Positions 51,581 through 63,699 of a stretch of DNA of 64,000 nucleotides are shown here, piece by piece. Each line of letters starts with the position of its first letter. Position 1 is the stretch's first letter. The DNA is from Porphyra umbilicalis (Eukaryota > Rhodophyta > Bangiophyceae > Bangiales > Bangiaceae), in assembly GCA_002049455.2 (NCBI GenBank), contig KV918892.1, positions 62,001 through 126,000 on the forward strand, written 5' to 3'. The position numbers and the translations under genes are program-made. The notes under the pieces are model-generated. The model saw only the letters and a program-made list of their open reading frames with translations, had not been told where the DNA came from and searched no databases.

Positions 51581-53704
51581 ATGGCGGACTCGGCCGCGAT
51601 GGCGGTGGACGGCGGCGTTGCCGATGGCGGGGTGGTCATCGACGGGGCGCATGCCGCCGCGGGGGGCCATCCGGAAGTGGATTGCTCCACGGACCCGGAG
51701 GTCTTGCGCCAAGTTGGGCCTTGCGGCTCGTACTACGCACACGCGGAACCTGTTGAGGTGGTTAATGGGGTCCCGCGGGTCAGCGACAACCGTCTGTACG
51801 ACATGTGCGTGCGCAACCGCGCTCGTGCGCACACGCGTCATGTATGCGCACAGTACGAGGCGTTGCCCGACTTCGTTGACGTGATGGCGCAAGCCGGGTT
51901 GCCGGACCACGCGGGCGACCGCGTGGCCGAGGTCCATGGGGACCCGTACTTTGGAAACCAGGGCCCCCAGCGTCGTGTATACGAGGTGATGTCGTTTTGC
52001 AACGAGGTCTTGCGCTACCAAGTGCCTTTGCACCCGCTTCACCGCTTCGTTAACGCCAATGCGCTTCTGATCCCTGTGAAGGTTACAAAGACGATCGAGG
52101 CGGCGGCCAAATCATTTCGCCGCTTGTTGCGCAACTGGCCGAAGGCCGTCTTCCTCAAGCGGGCTCTCGCCGAGGACCTTTCGGTCCCGTTCGGGCACGA
52201 CTCCGGCCTGGAGCCGTACCTCGAGCAGCTCGCGCTGGTGAAGCACGATCTGAACGACGACGTCGAGGAAGATCGCAGTCCGCGTGTCACCAGATTGCCG
52301 AACCCCTTCCGGTTGCCGATGTTTCCATCCGACCACCGTCGGGCCGCCGACACGCGCTCCTTTCGCGGTCGCGAGTTGATGCCCACCGCGTGTGCGGCTG
52401 GATTTCTCCGTGCGCCACGGACGTTCGACTTGTCCCGTTGGCTGCCGCCTATCCCGGCATGGGAGCCTCACACGGGGTTGTGGGTGGGGACCTCCGTAGT
52501 GGTATCGTACCTGGCGGATGCGTTGCGCAACGCCTACAGCTCAGTCTGGCAGGAGGTGTACTCCGAGTACTACTGCAACTTAGTTGCTGCGTGGGTTCAC
52601 ACCCTACAGGAGGACAAGCTCTTCTTACACTTGGACGATAGGACGCTTCGTCATTTCGACGTGTTGGACACGTCCAAGTTTAGCGCGCCCGACGGCGAGG
52701 CCAAGTACGTCTTGTACGGCAAGATGCGTCAGGCCGTGAAGGCGATTCCCTGGCGGGAGGTCCTTAAGGACGTTGTCTGGCGCGACCGCGACTCCGGGGA
52801 AGCCCGTCAGGTGCAAATCACGGTCGACCCGACCAAGGAGTACGGCTTTTGCCTTCGTCACCCTTGTGTAGATTTCGACTGGGCGTTGGACCCGAACGCG
52901 CCACTCCCGATGGCTCGAACCACTTCGCGCCACCCCGGGGTGTGGCGCCGTGGTCGTCGGAAATGGGCTCACGCCGTTGGCGACGCCCGAGAAGGCCGCT
53001 ACCGCCCGCGTTCGCCGCAGCGCGATCGCTCGCCGTCTCCGCCCCGGGCGATGGATGCCACTTGGGCGACCCGCGCGTCTTCCTCCGCGGCGGTTGCCTT
53101 GTTTGGGTCGGCGCCCGCGCGCGATGTACGCGCTCGCGCGCCCCGTGGGGCAGCCTTGTCGGCGGTGGCTAACGCCTGGGTCGAGCAGATCGCGGGCCTG
53201 CGGACCGCTGTTGAGCGCGCGGACGGACGGGGTGTTGAGTCGGCTTTGTCCATCATTGGACAGGCCGTGGCTCGCGCCGTTGACGGCGATGCCAACTACG
53301 GGCGATTCGCCCAGCACCTCGAGGCTATCCAGCCAGAGGAGGAGACAACGCCGGCGCGTTTCAACGCGCAGAGCATCCTTGGTCGTCGGACCCATGACGG
53401 CGGGGGCCCGTCGACGGGACCTCCGCACTCGGCGCGCAACACGCGTGCGCGTAGTGTCTCGCAGAAGTCGGCGGCCAGTGTTGGCGCTTACCGCGATTCC
53501 AGCCGGGACTCGCTTCGTCGTGACGAGGAGGAGGAGAAGCGAGGTTCACTGTTCAGTGACTTGCTCGGCAGACCCCGGTTGGGGGGGCGGTTGCCGATGT
53601 CGGGGGCTTACGCCTTTCAGGGTGTTGATGTTTCTTCGTCTTGTTGTTGTTTGTCGTTTGACATGTTTGTATCCACTTTTCAGTTTTTCTGTTCATCGTC
53701 ATAG
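51581..53704 (+). CDS. Conserved antisense ORF of the chromovirus (copy 2)
   Basis: An open frame from the ATG at 51581 (MADSAAMAVDGGVADGG) is homologous along its length to the minus-strand ORF of copy 1. Matching blocks include HPEVDCSTDPEVLRQ, QGPQRRVYEVMSFCNEV, NWPKAVFLKRALAEDLSVPF, SVWQEVYSEYYCNLVAAWVH, EYGFCLRHPCVDFDWALDPN and SALSIIGQAVARAVDGDANY. The frame stays open although gag and pol of the same element are broken repeatedly, and most differences from copy 1 look conservative (for example D/E, V/L, K/R). It overlaps the end of the copy 2 pol region on the opposite strand. Function unknown. Confidence 0.75.
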   Translation: MADSAAMAVDGGVADGGVVIDGAHAAAGGHPEVDCSTDPEVLRQVGPCGSYYAHAEPVEVVNGVPRVSDNRLYDMCVRNRARAHTRHVCAQYEALPDFVDVMAQAGLPDHAGDRVAEVHGDPYFGNQGPQRRVYEVMSFCNEVLRYQVPLHPLHRFVNANALLIPVKVTKTIEAAAKSFRRLLRNWPKAVFLKRALAEDLSVPFGHDSGLEPYLEQLALVKHDLNDDVEEDRSPRVTRLPNPFRLPMFPSDHRRAADTRSFRGRELMPTACAAGFLRAPRTFDLSRWLPPIPAWEPHTGLWVGTSVVVSYLADALRNAYSSVWQEVYSEYYCNLVAAWVHTLQEDKLFLHLDDRTLRHFDVLDTSKFSAPDGEAKYVLYGKMRQAVKAIPWREVLKDVVWRDRDSGEARQVQITVDPTKEYGFCLRHPCVDFDWALDPNAPLPMARTTSRHPGVWRRGRRKWAHAVGDAREGRYRPRSPQRDRSPSPPRAMDATWATRASSSAAVALFGSAPARDVRARAPRGAALSAVANAWVEQIAGLRTAVERADGRGVESALSIIGQAVARAVDGDANYGRFAQHLEAIQPEEETTPARFNAQSILGRRTHDGGGPSTGPPHSARNTRARSVSQKSAASVGAYRDSSRDSLRRDEEEEKRGSLFSDLLGRPRLGGRLPMSGAYAFQGVDVSSSCCCLSFDMFVSTFQFFCSSS

Positions 53705-56700
53705 CGATGAAGGAAGTGGCAGGCCATCATGGCCCATGTTGTGGGCTTTGTATCCCTTGCGTCTGCTGATAAAAACACTTCGTACTCGAAACATGCGCGT
53801 ACGGCGGTAGCGTACCAACTGGTGTTGGTCCATTGTGGTGTGACCACGGTTGCTTCCTCTGTGGTTGTCACCAAGCGTCGAAGGACTGAGTCCAAGTGTT
53901 GTACCGGGGGTACCAGAAACCCGTTGGGGAGAACTGGTACAGAGGAATCGCTCCCGATCAGTGTCGCCTGCGCGGATTTCGGCCATACATGTGTGTACGG
54001 GCCGTAAATACGGTTCAGCCGAGGGAAATGCCGCAAGGCAAGTCGGGGGTCATACGAAAAGTTGCGCGTCATGGACGGCAGAGTGGACTTGAGACACGCG
54101 ACAGGAAGTACTTCCTTAATTGCGGCGGCTGTACTTGAATCTGTCCACGAGACGTCGGCATGGATAACTCCGTCACCGGTAACATGGACATGTTGGATAG
54201 TGGGTATCCACGTGGGGTCCATGACGATGTTGGCCACGGTTGTGAGCCCGGCCTGTCGGCGACTTCGTCGCGTTGGCGTTTGCCACTCGTACCCCGGTAC
54301 ATGCTTCTTCTTCTGCCGAAGAAATGGCACCACCAGGTTCTGGGGGAGATTCTCCAGGGGTTCCCAGGTGTCTTCTTTCGACCCGTAGTCGAACCAGTGC
54401 ACCTTAGCGCTGTAGCTGCCGCCAGTCTGGCGTAAGCCTAGAAGTTTGTCAACCACATACTCATCGGCAGTTGCCAGGGGTGGCTTGCGTTGGTCAAGAC
54501 CATCTAGCACGGGGTGTGCAACCGTGTTCGTTGTCGTTGGACGAGGAGCTGGGGTGACATGGTCACTGCTGACACGTTTTTCCTCGCCGTCAATGTTAAT
54601 GACAAACGTGGAGGCGTCCGCGTCTGCGTCAATGACCACGAAGGGTCCAATGGCTTTGCTTTGCAGCTTGTTTTGCCCATCGTGGTTGGTCGTGTATACG
54701 TAGTGGCCGATCTGGACGTCCGCATTGCGGGTTGCAACCCGATGTTCGAAGTCACGTTTGTAACGTTGTTACGTCTTACGCAAGGCCTCGACTACGATGG
54801 GGATCTGCTTGCGCAGGCGGGCCATGAACTCGCGTTTGCGAGCTAGGGGTGACCCGTCCTTGAGCGTTCCTTTATTGGTAAGCGGAGTGCCCGGGGGCAA
54901 GTTGCGAACCGTGGGGTTGGGGATCCGCCTTGGGATAACGAGCTCAAATGGAGCGATACCCGTTGACCGGTGTGGTTGGCTATTATATGCCATGGTGATT
55001 TCCGAGAGTAGCTCGTCCCATCGTGATGCGTCGTCGGCGACGTAGTGTCGCAGCTGAGTAGCCATGGTACGGTTGTAACGTTCAACTTGCCCATTGGTTT
55101 GGGGATGATACGCCGTGGTGCGAACCGTTTCAATGCCAAGCATTTTCATCACAGCGATGAAGAAGTTCGACATGAACTGGGGCCCTTGGTCCAATAGGAT
55201 CCGGGCCGGTGGCCCGTAGGCTGACACCCACGCGTCGATGATGGCTGACGCCACGGACATGGCCGTGATTCGCCGCAAGGCGACGCACTTGGTGAGCTTG
55301 GCGAAGCGGTCGGTGATAACCTAGATGAAGCGGTTGCCCTTCTTGGAGGCCGGGATGGGCCCAAAGATGTCAACGGACAGCTCCGTGAGAGGCTCGGTTG
55401 CCTGGAACAGGGTCAAGGGCGTGGTGCGTCGCCGCAAGGCGAGGCGATTTTGCGCACACGTTGTGCACTTGGTGATGGTCGAATGAATATCCGTCACCAT
55501 TGAAGGCCAGTAGTATGCCTTACGCATTGTGTAATACATCCGGTTCATACCAGGATGGGCGGCCACGGTTGCGTGGTGCTCGAGGGTCAACACGCATTCG
55601 CGTAGAGACTTTGGAATAACCAGTTGATTGCCGTAAGGCGCACGGCGGTACAGAGCGTGATGCTCATCGCGGAAGTGGGTCTTCGCCGTTCCGAGTTCGA
55701 CACGTTTGGTCATTGCGACACAATAGTCGTCCGTTTGTTGAGCTTCAACAACGTCGTTGAATTCCACCGGTTCGGGTGTGTCGGTACCCGTGTACCTCCC
55801 CGTCATCAAGCCGTTGGCCGTCTCGGCCAATGCCAGGCACGGTATATCATCGTGGATATCGTCTGGCGGCGCCACCGTAGAGGCGCGCGACAGGAAGTCC
55901 GGCAAGGTGTGCGATGCACCTGGTTTATGAACCATATCGAATGTGTATTCGGAAAGGCGAATTCGCCACCGCATCAAGCGTCCGCTTGAGTCGGTCGTGC
56001 TGTAGATCCAGCTAAGTGCTTGGTGATCCGTTCTGATGAGGAACCGTTGTCCGTCGAGGAAGTGCCTCAACTTGAGGACAGCCCATACGACGCCGAGGCA
56101 TTCTCGCTCCGTGGTGGAGTAGTTTTGCTCTGCAGCAGTGAGTCCTCGGCTCCAATATCCGACAGGATGAAGCAGTTCGCTCGGTTCCTCCTGGAGGAGG
56201 GTACAACCACCTTGGTCAGCGCATGCGTCAACGTCGACGACGAGCTTCCGATTGGCCTTTGGAAAGGCAAGTACCGGTGGGCACAATAGTGCGTTTCGAA
56301 GGTCTTCGAATGCGGCGATAGCCACGTCCGTTGGTGGTGGTAGATCCGGTGGGATCTCGGCCCTAGTCAGGGCGTTCAGGGGCTTTGCTCGTTTGGCAAA
56401 GTTCTTGACAAAACGTCGATACACGTTGCACATGCCCAAGAAGCTTTTCAGCTGGGTCTTTGTAGTTGGGAACTTGGCATGCTTCAGAGCATCCACGTTC
56501 TTGTTGTGCACGTGCAGTTGCCCGGGGCGGACAATGTGTCCGAGGTAGTCGACCTCATCGGAGAACCACGTGCACTTTTCCAAGTTGAGGGTAACCTCGG
56601 CTTCGCGGAGACGGTGAAGAACCGTGTCAACGTCTTTGACGTGTTGTTCCGCGTTGGCGGAGAAAATGATGACATCGTCTAATTAGACAAGGCATATCTG

Positions 56701-58141
56701 CCACTTCAAGCACGAGAGGATAATATCCAACGCGCGCTGAAAGGTAGCGGGCGCGTTCTTCAAGCCGAAAGGCATGGATAACCAGTGATATATACCACAA
56801 TGCGTTGTGAACGCTGTCTTCTCTTGGTCTTCCTTGCGTGAGTGTACTTGCCAGTACACCGCGGTGCGGTCGAGACGTGAACACCTGGGCATCTCCCAAG
56901 GAGTCGAGGCAGTCCTCCATCCGAGGCAAGGGATAAGCATCCTTCTTGGTGATGTTGTTTAACCGACGATAGACGACACAGAATCGGGCTTTGCCGTTCT
57001 TCTTTCGTACAATTACCGTGGGGCTTGCCCAAGCACTATGGCTAGGGGCAATGACGTTGAGCTTCAACATCTTGTTGATCTGATCAGCGATGATCTGCCG
57101 TTTGAACGGCCCGGTCCGGTAGGGTTGGGCCCGTATGGACAGGGCGTCTGGGGGAGTGACGATGGCGTGCTGCGTAGCACGGATGACGCCAAGGGTTCCA
57201 TCCCACATCGACGAATGCGTCTTGAGCATGTCTCGAATCTGCTTGTGCTGGTACTCGGGTGCCTCACTGAGGTCGAGGTCCTCGAGTGGGTCACGACTCG
57301 CGTCGTCCGATGAAGTATCGGTTCCATCTTTTGGATTGTTGTCATCCAAGACGGCGGCCAACATCGGCCCTTGGTAGGGTTCGGCAAACCCCAAGGTTGA
57401 GTTCTTGCGAACAATGACTTGGTCTTTGCCAAAGTTGCATAACTTGACTAGGAAGGGTTCGTCGGGCTTGACGATGGCAAGGCCGCGGGCGACCGCCATT
57501 GACTTATGTCGGCATAACTAAGCATTCGGTGTGATGGTAACCATACCAGGGGTGTCGCATGTGGCAATGATCCACTCCTGGTGGTGTCCGTTGACACAAA
57601 CCTGTTTACAGGCTCGTACCCTTGCGGGTTCACCTTGCCAATGGCGGTCCCAGGCACTGTCATTAAGACAAGCCAAGATCGGCGTTGGCCGAGGAAGCTC
57701 CTCCGTGCAGCGCACGTGTTCCTGCCAGACGATCTTACGCAAACGCGGCAAGATCGCCTCAATGTTTTGTTCGATAAACTCGGTGCCAAGGATGCACGGG
57801 ACTGACAAGTTGTCGGAAACGAGGAATCGGTCAAATAGACGTACACCTCCGGTGTCTACATACAGATGTGCGGCATACTTCGTCACGAGCCGATTGTTGT
57901 TTGCATCTCGGATGCGCGGAAGCGTGGTCAACTCCTCGGCTTTAGCCATCCAGTTCGCAGGGAAAACACTAGTTCGCACTATGTTCACCCCGGCGCCCGT
58001 GTCGAGTACAGATTGGCAGCTCCGCATCACAGGCATGCACGGGCCAAGCGTGGCGGCGATCTCGTAGTGCAGTAAGGCACGGCGAAACAGTTTTGTTTCC
58101 GTACGCTTTCGCGTTCCGCCGGGCAAACCCAAGTCGGGCAC
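53680..58141 (-). pseudogene. chromovirus pol region (copy 2)
   Basis: Homologous to copy 1 Pol along its length, read right to left: protease LDTGAGVNIVRTSV, reverse transcriptase, RNase H with TDHQALSWI, integrase with HHATVAAHPGMNRM and NGQVERYNRT, chromodomain DEYVVDKLLGLRQTGGSYSA, and the same about 200-residue C-terminal extension. Broken; reported as a fossil. Confidence 0.9.
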
Positions 58142-58149
58142 CCGGCCTA

Positions 58150-59793
58150 GGCGTTTTTCCAGTCGTCCACGGCGTTGGCCGGATGTTCGATCTCGTCTTC
58201 TTCGACGTTACCGTCGGCAAGGGCATGAACGCCGATAGACGGTTGGCGAAGCTCGCGAGGGCGATAAGGCTCGGCACACTGTGCGGCGAAGTGCCCCGGT
58301 TTGTTACAGTTGTAACAGATGTCAGCCCGATTGGCTTGAGGGGCGGCGGCCCGAGGGGGCGGCGGAGTACGAACCGGTGTGAACGGTCGTTCCGTCGTCG
58401 TCCGCTGGTCCTTTGTAACTTAAGCGATTTTGATCGCCATTGGGCGGGTCATCTTGAGTTGCAAACGCAACTTGTTAGTTCCGTCTCAGTATATCTGGGC
58501 GTTGGCGACCGTCTCGGACAGGGTCCGGTCGGGGAACTGGTCGTTCAGGACCCGGACGTGCGCTTGCACGAGGTCTGAAAGGCCCGTTATAAAGACGTCC
58601 TTAACGTCTTCGATGTCTAACAAACCGTTCAGAAGCTCGCATTGCGTTTCCACGCGGTGACCAAAGGCCGTGGGCGCCTCGTTGTCTTGTTGCTTCATCG
58701 TAATGATGTCTTGGTAGGCGTATGCCATAGTTGCGTGTCTCCCGTACTTCGAAAGGAGCCAGTTGAAGGCATCCCCGTGTGTACGGATGGCATAACGCTA
58801 ACGTCCGAGAGTGCTGTTAAGCGCGCCGGAGAAGGCCATCTTGGCATTGCCGGCTAGTCGGAAGACCATGAGCGGAAGGACTTTACCGTGCGTCAGCCCA
58901 GCCGCGTCGCACGCGCGGCGGAAGGTCGTCAAGAACGTGAAGATGCCCAAGGGCAGGGCTCCCGTGAATGGCTGTTGCCCATGGAACGCTCCGTCTAAAC
59001 GTTTGTTGAGACGGTGCGACCGTTGTGCCTCCTTAGGAGTATACGTCAGTTGACGGCGGATCAGGAAGTACGTCCTGTAGTCCAGGAGTGTCTTGAAGCG
59101 GCTATTAGCCGGGCGGATCACCTTGATCCTGTCGGCTTTCTCAAGTCGCTCCTTCCGTCTGGTGGGGGTCGCGGGGCGCTTGCGCGCGGCCGCGTCCGAC
59201 TCGCTTGAGCTGTTGCTCGGCGAGGACCCACTTGGGGGCGACGGCGGTCCTGGAGGCCCGTGGACATCGTCCGAAGAGGACGTGTCCGTCGCGTTGAGGT
59301 TCTCGTCGTCCGCCGATGTCGGGCTTGACCCAAAGGCAGAATCATGGGAAGATGAGGAAGGCACGGAATTAGCCGGATCGTCCTTGCGGATGGACTTGCC
59401 TTTCGTCACCTTGCTTGTCTTCTTGACGTTTTTGGTCTTTTCGCCCGACTGGCGGCGAGACTTAGCCACCCGGCGTTCCTGCTCGTGGGAGTCGACCTTG
59501 CGCAGGGCCTCGACGTCGTCAACCAACTTGTCATTGGCTCGCGCCAGAGACTCGTTAGTCTGTTCTTGGGCCGTCAGGCGTCGTTGGAGTGCTTCAACGG
59601 CCGCCTTCAGGTTCTCCACCACCTGCATCTGTCTGGAGGCGGCTTGATCCGCAGGGATGGGAGGAGTAGGAGCACCGTCCGTTGGGGCGTCGGAGGCGGC
59701 GGGATTGCCTTGTCCCCCGCCCGGCGGCCGGTAGCCAGCTGACAGCCTGCCGTCTCTAGCTCGCTGATTTCTACCGGTTCCAGCGGCAGACAT
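58150..59793 (-). pseudogene. chromovirus gag region (copy 2)
   Basis: Starts MSAAGTGRN at 59793 and follows copy 1 Gag: coiled-coil part, Ser-rich spacer, capsid-like GALPLGIFTFLTTFRRACDA, and zinc-knuckle sequence near 58,300. Broken; fossil. Confidence 0.88.
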
Positions 59794-59939
59794 GCTGGGA
59801 CCTGAACAAAGTGTTCCGACTTGGCAAACGCCCCGCGCGCCAACGTCGAAGATCACAACCGTAATGCCCTCGGCACCACGCCGACAAGTCGATGGCTTAC
59901 GCCCCGCGCGCCAAGCGACCGTATCAAAACCGTCACAAT

Positions 59940-60335
59940 CGTAGCATATCTCTGCTCCCAACTGGCAATTGGCGACAAGTAGCCCCCTTGACTGACCAAA
60001 GCCCATGTATTGTGGGAATTGGCCTGTCGCAGGCCCTTTGGGGAGTTACTTCCGCACTGCTCATTTTTTATTGTTTGTTTGCTTGCCTGTCTTATCTGCC
60101 TGCCGGCACTCATTACGATCGCTTGTGATCGGACGGTCGATCGACCGGTGCCCTCGTTTGTATTAAATCACCGTGGGTCCGGGGTCGCCGTCGTGGGCGC
60201 CACCCGGCTCCCCATCGGATGCCCTTCAACAAACGGTCTTTCTTAGTCGCCGCGACGGCGATAGAACTCGCTTTATTGCTTGGCTACGGTCGGTCTCAGT
60301 ACACTGGTAATTGAAGTAACGTTATTAGTACCACA
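59940..60335 (+). repeat. chromovirus copy 3 5' LTR
   Basis: 396 bp, CGTAGCATATC at the start (T to C at the first base) and TACCACA at the end. It lies directly against the interrupted leader of copy 2. Confidence 0.9.
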
Positions 60336-63300
60336 TTTGGTGGAGCAGCAGGGGATACCCTCGCCTTCATCGTGCGGCGCGGCAAAGTGTCCCCGAGAAC
60401 TTTCTCGCTGCCTCGTGGCATTGTGACGGTGTCGATATGGTCGCTTGGCGCGCGGGGCGTAAGCCATCGACTTGTCGGCGTGGTGCCGAGGGCATTACGG
60501 TTGTGATCTTCGACGTTGGCGCGCAGGGCGTTTGCCAAGTCGAAACACTTTGTTCAGGTCCCAGTATGTCTACTGGTGGTACCGGCGGCACTCGGCGAGC
60601 CAGAGACGGCAGGTTGCCAGCTGGCTACCGGCCGCCGGGCGGGGGACAAGGCAATCCCGCCGCCTCCGACGCCCCAACGGACGGTGCTCCTACTCCTCCC
60701 ATCCCTGCGGATCAAGCCGCCTCCAGACAGATGCAGGTGGTGGAGAACCTGAAGGCGGCCGTTGAAGCACTCCAACGACGCCTGACGGCCCAAGAACAGA
60801 CTAACGAGTCTCTGGCGCGAGCCAATGACAAGTTGGTTGACGACGTCGAGGCCCTGCGCAAGGTCGACTCCCACGAGGAGGAACGCCGGGTGGCTAAGTC
60901 TCGCCGCCAGTCGGGCGAAAAGACCAAAAACGTCAAGAAGACAAGCAAGGTGACGAAAGGCAAGTCCATCCGCAAGGACGATCCGGCTAATTCCGTGCCT
61001 TCCTCATCTTCCCATGATTCTGCCTTTGGGTCAAGCCCGACATCGGCGGACGACGAGAACCTCAACGCGACGGACACGTCCTCTTCGGACGATGTCCACG
61101 GGCCTCCAGGACCGCCGTCGCCCCCAAGTGGGTCCTCGCCGAGCAACAGCTCAAGCGAGTCGGACGCGGCCGCGCGCAAGCGCCCCGCGACCCCCACCAG
61201 ACGGAAGGAGCGACTTGAGAAAGCCGACAGGATCAAGGTGATCCGCCCGGCTAATAGCCGCTTCAAGACACTCCTGGACTACAGGACGTACTTCCTGATC
61301 CGCCGTCAACTGACGTATACTCCTAAGGAGGCACAACGGTCGCACCGTCTCAACAAACGTTTAGACGGAGCGTTCCATGGGCAACAGCCATTCACGGGAG
61401 CCCTGCCCTTGGGCATCTTCACGTTCTTGACGACCTTCCGCCGCGCGTGCGACGCGGCTGGGCTGACGCACGGTAAAGTCCTTCCGCTCATGGTCTTCCG
61501 ACTAGCCGGCAATGCCAAGATGGCCTTCTCCGGCGCGCTTAACAGCACTCTCGGACGTTAGCGTTATGCCATCCGTACACACGGGGATGCCTTCAACTGG
61601 CTCCTTTCGAAGTACGGGAGACACGCAACTATGGCATACGCCTACCAAGACATCATTACGATGAAGCAACAAGACAACGAGGCGCCCACGGCCTTTGGTC
61701 ACCGCGTGGAAACGCAATGCGAGCTTCTGAACGGTTTGTTAGACATCGAAGACGTTAAGGACGTCTTTATAACGGGCCTTTCAGACCTCGTGCAAGCGCA
61801 CGTTCGGGTCTTGAATGACCAATTCCCGGATCGAACTCTATCAGAGACGGTTGCCACCGCCCAGTTGTACTGGGATGGCACCCACAAGCTGCGCTTGCGG
61901 CTCAAGATGACCCGCCCAACGGCGATCAAAGTCGCTTAAGTTACAAAGGACCAGCGGACGACGACGGAACGACCGTTCACACCGGTTCGTACTCCGCCGC
62001 CCCCTCGGGCCGCCGCCCCTCAAGCCAATCGGGCTGACATCTGTTACAACTGTAACAAGCCGGGTCCCTTCGCCGCACAGTGTGCCGAGCCGTATTGCCC
62101 TCGCGAACGTCGCCAACCGCCTGTCGGCGTTCATGCCATTGCAGAAGGTAACGCCAAGGAAGAAGAGATCGAGCATCCGGCCGACGCCTTCGAGGACTCG
62201 AAAAACGCCTAGGCCGGGTACCCGACTTGGGTTGCCCGGCGGGACGTGAAATTGTACGGTGAAGAGTTTGTTGCGCCGTGCCTTACGGCACTACGAGATC
62301 GCCGCCACACTTGACCCGTGCATGCGTGTGATGCAGAGCCGCCGCCCTGCACTGGACACGGGCGCCGGGGTGAACATAGAGCGAACTAGTCTTCTCCTCA
62401 CGAACTGGATGGCTTACGCCGAGAAGTTAACCACGCTTCCGCGCATCCGCGATGCAAACAACAACCGTCTCGTGACAAAATATGCCATACATATGTAATT
62501 AGACACCGGGGGTGTACGTCTATTTGACCGATTCCTCGTTTCCGACAACTTGTCAGTCCCGTGCATCCTTGTCACCGACTTCATTGAATAAAACATCGAG
62601 GCGATCTTGCCATGTTTGCGTAAAATCGTCTGGCAGGAACACATGCGTTGCACGGAGGAACTGCCCCGGCCAACGCCATCTTGTCTTGTCTTAATGACAG
62701 TGCCTGGGACCGCCATTGGCAAGGTGAACCCGCATGGGTGCGAGCACGCAAACAGGTTCGTGTCAACGGACACCACGAGGAGTGGATCATGGCGACATGC
62801 GACACCCCTGGTATGGTTACCATCACACCGAATGCTTAGTTATGCCGACATAAGTCAATGGCGGTCGCCCGCGGCCTTGCCATCGTCAAGCCCGACGAAC
62901 CCTTCCTAGTCAAGTTATGCAACTTTGGCAAAGACCAAGTCATTGTTCGCAAGAACTCAACCTTGGGGTTTGCCGAACCCTACCAAGGGCCGATGTTGGC
63001 CGCCGTCTTGGATGACAACAATCCAAAAGATGGAACCGATACTTCATCGGACGACGCGAGTCGTGACCCACTCGAGGACCTCGACCTCAGTGAGGCCCCC
63101 GAGTACCTGCACAAGCAGATTCGAGACATGCTCAAGACGCATTCGTCGATGTGGGATGGAACCCTTGGCGTCATCCGTGCTACGCAGCACGCCATCGTCA
63201 CTCCCCCAGACGCCCTGCCCATACGGGCCCAACCCTACCGGACCGGGCCGTTCAAACGGCAGGTCATCGCTGATCAAATCAACAAGATGTTGACGCTCAA

Positions 63301-63699
63301 CGTCATTGCCCCTAGCCATAGTGCTTAAGCAAGCCCCACGGTAATCGTCAAGGACGTTGACACGGTTCTGCATCGTCTCCGCGAAGCCGGGGTTACCCTG
63401 AACTTGGAAGAGTGCACATGGTTCTCCGACGAAGTCGAGTACCTCGGACACATTGTCCGCCCAGGGCAACTGCACGTGCATGAAAAGAACGTTGATGCTC
63501 TGAAGCATGCCAAGTTTCCAATGACAAAGACCCAGCTGAAAAGCTTCTTGGGCATGTGCAACGTGTATCGACGTTTCGTCAAGGACTTTGACAAACGAGC
63601 AAAGCCCCTGAACGCCCTGACTAGGGCCGAGATCTCACCGGATCTACCACCGCCGACGGACGTGGCCGTCGCCACATTCGAAGACCTTCGCAACGCACT
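59940..63699 (+). mobile_element. Ty3/gypsy chromovirus, copy 3 (forward), partial and broken
   Basis: Forward LTR (59940-60335), primer site TGGTGGAGCAGCAGGGGATA, leader, gag from the ATG at 60566, and the first part of pol (protease, part of reverse transcriptase). Similarity to the family stops at about 63,699. Integrase, chromodomain, the opposite-strand ORF and 3' LTR are not here. It has about half a dozen breaks. Its gag is nearly identical to that of copy 2, and the two lie head to head. ACAAT precedes its LTR (59935-59939) as the left half of the target duplication in the copy 2 leader. Confidence 0.9.

Larger units (their letters stand above)
50145..59939 (-). mobile_element. Ty3/gypsy chromovirus, copy 2 (reverse), broken
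   Basis: Minus-strand copy with all the parts of copy 1: leader from 59939, gag, pol with chromodomain and C-terminal extension, the opposite-strand ORF (here on the plus strand), hairpin region and an LTR at 50145-50537. The coding parts of gag and pol are broken about half a dozen times, so it is a fossil. Its LTR subfamily and many substitutions make it older than copy 1. It is closely related to copy 3; where gag overlaps the two are almost identical. The single LTR borders the element's 3' region on one side and a primer site plus leader on the other, a one-LTR junction (see findings). Confidence 0.9.
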
